Shown here: piece after piece, positions 58,045 through 64,000 of the stretch | Layout of the letters: every line of letters starts with the position of its first letter | Numbering within the stretch: position 1 is the stretch's first letter | Source: Tretioscincus oriximinensis | Taxonomy: Eukaryota; Chordata; Lepidosauria; Squamata; Gymnophthalmidae | Length of the DNA stretch: 64,000 nucleotides | NCBI GenBank assembly: GCA_022410635.1 | Contig: JAJVDF010000282.1 | Span: 968,796 to 1,032,795, forward strand | Direction of reading: 5' to 3' | Translations under genes and position numbers: made by a program | The notes under the pieces: model-generated | The model's input: only the letters and a program-made list of their open reading frames with translations | What the model was told of the DNA's origin: nothing | The model's database searches: none

Positions 58045-58405
58045 CATTCTTCCCGAACGCCATCACTCTGCTAAACAAATAATTCCCTCAACACTGTCGA
58101 ACTATTTACTAAGTCTGCATTGCTACTAGTTTTTCTTTCTTTCTCATCATTCCTATTACTCATCTCCTCTCACTTATGACTGTATGACTATAACTTGTTG
58201 CTTATATTTAAAGTTTTTTTATTAATATTGATTGTTCCCCATTGCTTATTTGACCCCTATGACGATCATTATGTGTTGTACCTTACGACTCTTGACAAAT
58301 GTATATTTTCCTTATGTATACTGAGAGCATATGCGCCAAAGACAAATTCCTTGTGTGTCCAATCACACTTGGCCAATAAAGAATTCAATCAATCAATCAA
58401 TCAAC
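58045..58405 (+). mobile_element. Non-LTR retrotransposon 3' end with AATC tail
   Basis: TTCTTCCCGAACGCCATCACTCTGCTAAACAA reads as a degenerate FPNAITLLNK end of a pol frame. It is followed by a UTR with TATGACTGTATGACTATAACTTG, GACAAATTCCTTGTGTGTCC and GGCCAATAAAGAATTC, then an AATC repeat tail (58383-58403). I know this sequence as a common squamate LINE end but cannot fix the clade. Confidence 0.65.
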
Positions 58406-58518
58406 ACTGAGGAAACTTTTTTCAAAAAAAGTTTTTTTTCCAGATCTTTTTTTCTTCAGAAAAAACCGGGAGGCACCCCAAAAATGGGTTTTCACCACCC
58501 CCCCGAAAGGTCAGTCTA
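58406..58518. mobile_element. Palindromic hAT-like MITE, truncated
   Basis: TGAGGAAACTTTTTTCAAAAAAAG, AACCGGGAGGCACCCCAAAAATGGGTTTTC and the end GGTCAGTCTA match the right half of the element at 60099-60307. Its left half is missing at the junction with the LINE tail. Confidence 0.7.
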
Positions 58519-58760
58519 CTTACAAGNGTATTATGCCCGAAGGCTTACATTCTATCTTCCCTACCAGGCTGTGGTGGTTCCCATTTATCTACTTGCAGTT
58601 GCAATTTCTTGCAATTCTTGCTTTTGAATAACTGGGTTGGCTAGAGCTACAGGCTAGGAGAATGGAGTTCACCCCTCCCCATGTCCAGCACAGGGCATTG
58701 AAACCCCATCTCCCAGATGAGAGACCGTTTCCTTTGCAACTGAGCCATTTGTGCCTGTGG
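58519..58760 (-). mobile_element. tRNA-derived SINE, minus strand
   Basis: Reverse-complement SINE: CGAAGGCTTACATTCTATCTTCC, CAGGCTGTGGTGGTTCCCAT, then the tRNA-like head with ATTGAAACCCC (box B) and GAGAGACCGTTTCC...AACTGAGCCATT (box A). The 3' tail is replaced by the MITE junction. Confidence 0.8.
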
Positions 58761-58794
58761 ACTATAGCTCCCAGCCTGCACCACAGCCAGTCAT

Positions 58795-59165
58795 AAGATC
58801 ATAAGAAGAGCCATACTGAATCGGGCCAAAGCCCATCTAGTCCAGCATTCTGTCTCACACAGAGGCCCACCAGATGCACCTGGGCAGTCTGTACAGAAGA
58901 AAGCAAAATATGCACCTGTTCATGACTCCCTGCAAATGGAGTCATTCAGCCCTGGGAGGAAGGATGCCTCTTTAGCCAACCTGCACCCAGTGCCGCCCAT
59001 GGAAACTTGTTTTCTGCTTACAGGAAGAGTTGAGAACAGGGGAAGATTTTGTCTTTTGTTTTACGGATGCAGTTGATGGGGCTACTGTGAGATGGAATGC
59101 AGAACTCCAAGAACTGTGGCCTGATTCAGCAGGGCTCCTCTTGTGTTCCTATGATCTTTTATGTA
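58795..59165. mobile_element. Two CR1-like tails in inverted arrangement
   Basis: 58795-58910 starts ATCATAAGAAGAGCCATACTGAAT and reads the family in reverse. 59022-59165 reads it forward (GAAGATTTTGTCTTTTG, GGCCTGATTCAGCAGGGCTCCTC, TTCCTATGATC). Head-to-head copies produce a long inverted pair. Confidence 0.6.
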
Positions 59166-59340
59166 TCTTTTCATTTCGTCTCCTTCCCTCACTTTCAGTT
59201 ATCTTTCAGGCTTATTATTTTTACTTAGCTGTCCCTAAGACTTGTTGAATCTGTAACAAATTATACTACTATTCCTTAAGACTTAAAATAGTCTCAGGGT
59301 TTTTCCTGTCTTTCACGGTGTGATTTCCAGGGCGTTGTAT
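59166..59340. other. Intergenic, no feature recognised
   Basis: Nothing recognisable. Confidence 0.4.
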
Positions 59341-59405
59341 GACAAAAACTCTCATGTGGTTATGCAAATAATTAAGGCTTGAGAGAGAAAATTAAAGAAA
59401 ATATA
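59341..59405 (+). repeat. Octamer-containing block, copy a
   Basis: CTCATGTGGTTATGCAAATAA followed by TTAAGGCTTGAGAGAGAAAATTAAAGAAAATATA. It contains ATGCAAAT (the POU/OCT octamer) next to TAATTA (a homeodomain core). The reverse complement recurs at 61878-61944 with only a few differences over ~65 bp, and partly at 61807-61844. Confidence 0.75.
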
Positions 59406-60009
59406 TGGAAGCCCACATGTATGAAAAGTGGATACTGCTGTTTTCATCCCAATTTACTCTACATTAAAGGTCTTTCAAAGTCAGTTCTCTGGCTTTCAAC
59501 GTGTACTAGAAATGCCAGTGTGAGGATGCTACCATTTCTGAACTGCTTTCAAGACACTTCCCCCCCCCTTCTTGAGCTTTAATCTCAACATGCAAATTAG
59601 GATAATGCCATAGTCATTATCTCTGCTAGCAAAACACGTCCCAACATCTTTAGGCAATGAGAAGCGTGGAATTTGTTCTAACTTGAATACCAAAGATGCT
59701 CCCTTAACAAGATGTTTATCTGCCTTCCTTCAAAGAGGAAATCTCACTTTTCGTACTTACTTAGTTACTTATTCGCTCTGAACAAATATGTTTACATTCA
59801 GGGACCTTTTCTGGAAACTAGCCATCCTTTCAGAATGGCTTTTTATAGCTATCTTTATATCTAGCACACTACATACACTAGTAGGAAGGGTGTTGGTGGC
59901 CTTAATTACATAAGAACCTAAGGCCCTGTCCCAACTGAGCCTTATTTCCGCTTATATCTTGGGTTAGAGTTACCCAGTGTAGTTTATGGCAGGTCCCATA
60001 CGGCTTAGT
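59406..60009. other. Intergenic, possible further relative of the octamer block
   Basis: At 59571-59600 CTTGAGCTTTAATCTCAACATGCAAATTA resembles the blocks at 61807 and 61905. No transposon signature was seen in the rest. Confidence 0.4.
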
Positions 60010-60098
60010 GAGGAATGAGGAACCTAAGAGGAACCCTGCTGAATAGGGTAAGAGTCCAGCTAGTCCAGCATTCTGTCTCCCACAGTGGCCCACCAATT
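60010..60098 (-). mobile_element. CR1-like tail fragment
   Basis: AGGAACCTAAGAGGAACCCTGCTGAATAGGG, TAGTCCAGCATTCTGTCTC and GTGGCCCACCA match the family in reverse, cut by the MITE at 60099. Confidence 0.65.
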
Positions 60099-60307
60099 TA
60101 GGCTGATCAGATGACTCCTTTTTTGGGGAGGTGAAAACCCAGTTTTGGAGGGCCTCCCAGTTTTTTCTGAGGAAAAATTGTTCAAAAAAAGATTTTTTTT
60201 GATTTTTGTTTTGTTTTTTAATTACTTTTTCCTCAGAAAAAACTGGGAGGCACCCCAAAAATAGGTTTTCAACACCCCCCCCAAAAAGGGGACATCTGGT
60301 CAGCCTA
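60099..60307. mobile_element. Palindromic hAT-like MITE (209 bp)
   Basis: TAGGCTGATCAGATG at the left and CATCTGGTCAGCCTA at the right; the whole element folds on itself (GAAAACCCAGTTTTGG against its mirror, CTGAGGAAAAA against TTTTTCCTCAG). The minus-strand frame over it is a consequence of low complexity. Its 8-bp flanks do not match, unlike the sister copy at 37478. Confidence 0.82.
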
Positions 60308-61684
60308 AATCTGGACAATTTCAATTAACATGCACCCCCACACACACTTTGTACATTTTAGCATATTCTGACCTATACCATCACCTTCAGTTGCAAAAGT
60401 AAGGCCTTCTCAGTGGTGGCCCCAGTCTCTTGAGGTTTGACAGGCATCCTCGCTTTATGCATTCAGGCAGTGACAGGAGTTTCCAGAAGCCAGACGGAGA
60501 CCTCTGTTATTTCACGCGTGTGAAATGTTTATGATGTCACTTCCTGGGTACAACAGGAAGTGATAAGACTCGGGGCGCCATTGTCCCGGAAGTAACTACT
60601 GGAAGTGACATCAGAATGAATGTAACTTGGCTGCCTTCAGGGTAAGGGATTTTTCTCTTGTAACCCTGCATGAGATCTTGGAGGAAAACGGGTTTTCTGT
60701 TCCCGTTATGACAATCGCCCAATCATGTGCCTTTGAGGTGATGGACAGCCATTTTGTCCAGTCACCTCAGATAGAAGGTAGATTTCTCTCGCAACAGTTT
60801 ATTAATATAGATTCTGTTTGACATCTTGCCTATTCTGAGATTCAGTTGCCTCTTTGCCTCATTTGATGGAGTTGATATTGGAAATGAGCAGTTCCATTTC
60901 CAGCCTGAAGGCACATGAGGCTGCATACACACAAGGCTTTCTTACCTGATTCTTGCTGGGAAGTTCCAACATCTTCATTGTTCAGCCATAAGCCGTATAG
61001 GCGTTTTTGCCAGGCTTCAGTAATAAATATGTGAGAATCAGCAATTTAAGCCTTTGTGTGTCAGATCTCATGCACAGAAACAGTCTGAGATTCTCATACA
61101 CTTCCTGCTTTAGACCCCACTGAGCATGCTTACCAGAAGGAAAATCTCTGGCAAGATGACAGAAAATCTCTGGCAGATTTGGTGCTGTAAATTTAATATG
61201 ACATCATTTCCTGAGTGGGACAGGAAGTGATGTCACCCCATGCGCCATTTTTCCTGAAGCAAATATCAAAATGATATGACTTTTGTTAAAATGGGTGGTA
61301 ATTGGGGTGAGGCAATTTTTCATGTGTGTACTTCCATGTGATCTCAGCTCATGCCCGAGGGTGTGTTATATTGGAGACTGCGCAAGATTCTCATATAGTT
61401 CTCATCATTGTACTCAGCATTACAGGACCATAGAGCTGAGTAGACAGGATATAACTCATTTCTCTGCTCTAAGATGCTGGTAGCTCGTCTCCCTGTTCTG
61501 TTTATTGGTGTTTGCTTATAACAGGAGGAAGGCAATTATGGCACGGCTTGTACATGATTTCCTTTAGAACATAACGCAACTGTTTTTTCCCCTTCGTGTG
61601 TACAGGGCCTTAGTGAGGCACTGTGGGAAAAAAGTCATTCCATTCACACAAAATGTGAGGCCTACTTTTAGGGTGGTACTAGGA
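60308..61684. other. Intergenic with GGAAGTGA/TGACATCA motif cluster
   Basis: At 60531-60615 and 61199-61240 the motif GATGTCACTTCCTG and its reverse CAGGAAGTGATGTCA recur five or six times, twice as close inverted pairs around short spacers with GCGCCAT. Pairs are followed by similar sequence (GTGTACTT..., CATGAGATC/CATGTGATC), hinting at an old repeat unit. No gene recognised. Confidence 0.5.
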
Positions 61685-61755
61685 GCTCCTAGAATCCTAG
61701 AGCTGGAAAGAACCTCCAGGGTCATTGGGTTCATCCCCCTGCTCAATGCAGGGAT
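61685..61755 (-). mobile_element. CR1-type LINE 3' end fragment
   Basis: TAGAATCCTAGAGCTGGAAAG, AACCTCCAGGGTCATTGGG and CCCCTGCTCAATGCAGGGATCAC form the reversed CR1-type 3' end common in squamates. Confidence 0.75.
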
Positions 61756-61806
61756 CACTAGATTCAGGATTCCTAGAACAGACTTTTTTTTTTAAAAAAA
61801 AACCTC

Positions 61807-61944
61807 TTTCTCAAGCTTTAATCATTTGCATAACCACATGAGAATGGTTGACTGGGCACCTGAAATTTGGGCTTACCTATATTTTCTTTGATTTTCTCTC
61901 TCAAGTCTTAATTATTTGCATAACCACATGAGTTTTTTTGTCAT
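61807..61944 (-). repeat. Octamer-containing blocks, copies b and c
   Basis: Copy b (61807-61844) and copy c (61878-61944) are in tandem. Both read CTCAAG..TTAAT.ATTTGCATAACCACATGAG. Copy c is the near-exact reverse complement of 59341-59405. Each contains ATTTGCAT, the reversed octamer. Confidence 0.75.
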
Positions 61945-62149
61945 GCGTATCCATCTCTCTGTGCTACTTTTTATTACTTATTAAAATTGACAACTATTTT
62001 TCTTCCATCAATTTATTAAAGGTTTTTCATGTCAGCTATAGGTGAAATCCCATTATAAAAATCCCCAATATAACAACATTCACGGTATAATGAAACAAAT
62101 TTGAATGTCCCGGCAAAACACCCGTTTTGGTTACAATAGGGTTTGGTTA

Positions 62150-62285
62150 TGGATTCGCATCTGGTAGTCTCTGAATTCAATTCCCCACTCCTCCATGAAA
62201 GCCAGCTGGGTAACCTTGGGCCAGTCACAGTTCTTTGAACTCTCTGAGCCCCACCTATTTCACAGAGTGTGAAGAAAGCAACAAA
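62150..62285 (+). mobile_element. Second SINE type (ACA-like), 5' and middle part
   Basis: ATTCAATTCCCCACTCCTCCATGAAAGCCAGCTGGGTAACCTTGGGCCAGTCACAG and CTCTCTGAGCCCCACCTATTTCACAGAG closely follow the lizard SINE consensus from box B onward. The 3' end is lost. Confidence 0.8.
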
Positions 62286-63067
62286 AGCTGTGTGTGCAAC
62301 CCATGAATGGCTGCCCTGAGACCCCTTGGTGTTCGTTATAATGGGGTTTCTCACTTGTGTTAGTTTGTACACTACCAATGGTGCACATTCTACTTTGGAA
62401 AACTGTCCTAGGCTGATTATAAGGTTCAGACAAGTTAGTTCTGACAGTGTGGACCATGTTTATGGAGGTTTGGCCATCTCTAGCACATCTTTTGCCCATG
62501 ATGTTTCAAAAGATAGTGTGGGGGGAGATGTTTTTAATAGGTGGGGCCAAGGAATGACCAATGACCCACTGATGAAGCTTATGGTCTTGGCTGCTTTTAA
62601 ACTGGTCTTAAACAATCTCTTTCTGAATCTCGAAATGTATTGTGACTCTCTGTCCTGCTTACAAATATCGTCTCTATAACAACATGTTTCTAAGGGAAGA
62701 GGAAGTTCAAGCAANTTTAATTAGATTGTATGGAACTTTGGGTGAAATATCCTTGTTTAACCTGAGGGGTGACCATTGTTGGGAGCGATTGTTGTAGGGT
62801 ACAATTCTGTTCATTCTTCTTGACATTTCAATGCCTTACAACTGATCCCGGCACCCTTTGGAACAGTTCCGTTGCGTGTTGGAGAGACGTCTGTATGCTG
62901 TTCTTCCACCTGACGTGTTTTAAGAGAAGCATTATGAAAATGTGGTTTAGCTTGATGAAGTTTATTCTATCGTCTGAAAAGAATTCCATTCTGCCCTGGA
63001 CTCTTTAGTGACTGATACTATATAATTGACAGGTGCCATCAAAATTTAGAGTTATGAGGACATTTAT
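62286..63067. other. Intergenic, no feature recognised
   Basis: Overlapping frames (62326-62679 plus, 62460-62714 minus) have no recognisable family. This stretch is relatively free of repeats. Confidence 0.4.
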
Positions 63068-63070
63068 GTC

Positions 63071-63104
<34 letters not shown>

Positions 63105-64000
63105 TTTTAACACATGAAAGAATGTACAAAAAGAAAAAGACACAACAAAGAGAACATTAAAAATATAACATACATTCAAAAGGGTACATATACATCCAAC
63201 ATTGAATCCCAAATTCCCCTCCTCCCTCCCCCCACCCTCTGAGTCGGATCGTGGTCACATACTAAATTTCCATTTATGTTAGTAACTTGAGCCTCTGCAA
63301 TAGAGCTATTGTTTCTTTAATTATTATATCTATATTTTGGTTTCCTGACATCGCTTTCTCGTATATTATTTTCCATTTTTGCATCCAATTGCATTTTATT
63401 TGGATGTTCAGTAAGTTTAGCCTTCTTTCCCTGGCCGCATCATATAACATTATTTCTCCTAGATAATCGTACCAGAGCCTCCGTGTCCATTTTCTATGAT
63501 CTTTCCATCCTCTGGCTATAACTATGTGGGNCGCNTAGATCCCTTGTTTTATAATATTTATCTCGTCCTTTCTCCAGTTTGTTTGTCCTATATCATTAGT
63601 GAGCCATATTTTATTTGTGTCCTGTATGTCCCGTCCTGTAATTTCTTTCAGCTCACCAAATATCATAGCTCTGAAATTACTTATATGTGGGCAGGATGCC
63701 CACATATGAATATATGTACCTGGAGTATTGCATCCGTGCCAGCACTCTGGTGTTATTGCTGTAATATGCGCCATTTGTTTTGGNGTCTTATACCAATAAT
63801 TTATTAGTTTCCTCTCCACCCCCTTAAATCTATTGTACTTAATTTTGTCTATGTCCAATGTCCATTTGCTCCACTCCTCCTCATTCATGTTTATTTCCCT
63901 TTGCCACAATTGTTTTATTTTTGATTTCTGCGTAAACTCCAGATCCGATAATAATTCATATATTCTTGCTATGATCTTTTTATTGTTTAAAATTCGGCTA
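63068..64000 (-). mobile_element. L1 LINE, ORF2 C-terminus, 3' UTR and TAA tail
   Basis: The minus strand is open from 64000 to a stop at 63274, about 242 codons with only N ambiguities. It encodes ARIYELLSDLEF, IKQLWQREINMNEEEWSKW, RFKGVERKLINYWYK, CWHGCNTPGTYIHMWASC and GWKDHRKWTRRLWYDYLGE. These are successive C-terminal landmarks of L1 ORF2. A ~165-bp UTR follows and the element ends in an A-rich/TAA tail (63069-63108 on the + strand as T/ATT). The intact frame and tail suggest a fairly young copy whose 5' part lies beyond the window. The cysteine motif has spacing C-x3-C rather than C-x2-C. Confidence 0.88.

Noticed and set aside
60099..60307. TA target duplication (mariner type) for the TAGGCTGACCAG MITEs
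   Set aside because: The element ends are themselves TA. Copies at 35324 and 37478 show clear 8-bp duplications outside the TA, which points to hAT-like insertion.
63274..63909. 211-codon frame as a possible host gene
   Set aside because: It is the C-terminus of L1 ORF2 with a UTR and TAA tail behind it.
1..64000. CRISPR arrays, operons, ribosome-binding sites, prokaryotic defence systems
   Set aside because: The DNA is vertebrate nuclear sequence with spliced exons and retroposons; tandem repeats here are microsatellites, not spaced direct repeats.
32141..64000. Exons of the expected downstream neighbour SP3
   Set aside because: No zinc-finger or glutamine-rich Sp-family coding stretch was seen on either strand; the neighbour probably lies beyond the window.

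Overview
The window comes from a vertebrate nuclear genome, most likely a lepidosaur (lizard or snake-like). The gene is vertebrate. The repeat mix is typical of squamates: several L1 lineages, L2 and CR1-type LINE tails, an R4/Dong-like element, tRNA-derived SINEs with TTC-rich 3' tails, hAT and Harbinger MITEs, and non-autonomous Helitrons. I cannot name the species. Scattered single N bases look like consensus ambiguities.

Only one protein-coding gene is supported: the 3' part of OLA1 (Obg-like ATPase 1) on the + strand. Its last four coding exons lie at 24788-24928, 25617-25713, 27564-27686 and 31985-32086. All have GT-AG borders and compatible phases, and together they encode the C-terminal ~154 residues including the TGS domain. 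The stop codon is followed by an AATAAA at 32111. Everything left of 24787 is a single upstream intron running off the window edge. At 21975-22050 it carries a decayed partial copy of the first of these exons.

Layout: 1-24787 upstream OLA1 intron (L1 end, long hairpin, hAT MITE, CR1/L2 pieces, foldbacks, tandem R4-like 3' ends in ATT repeats, exon relic, L2 with nested insertion, Helitron). 24788-32140 OLA1 exons, introns and short 3' UTR. 32141-64000 downstream intergenic DNA, dense in transposon relics. In mammals the gene 3' of OLA1 is SP3 (recalled synteny); no SP3 exon is visible here.

Most notable: (i) two Helitron-like elements with matching termini on either side of the OLA1 3' exons; (ii) two ~97% identical, oppositely oriented copies (47658-48265 and 54644-55293) of a SINE preceded by the same ~260-bp unknown leader, one edge ending exactly at the TTC tail, which suggests a composite retroposon; (iii) a TAGGCTGACCAG-ended MITE family with 8-bp target duplications; (iv) many foldback palindromes, two of them pre-miRNA-sized; (v) a near-pure 242-bp GAA repeat; (vi) the OLA1 exon relic; (vii) repeated octamer-containing blocks at 59.3 and 61.9 kb. 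None is a new multi-gene system. The window is best read as a transposon-rich gene tail plus gene desert.
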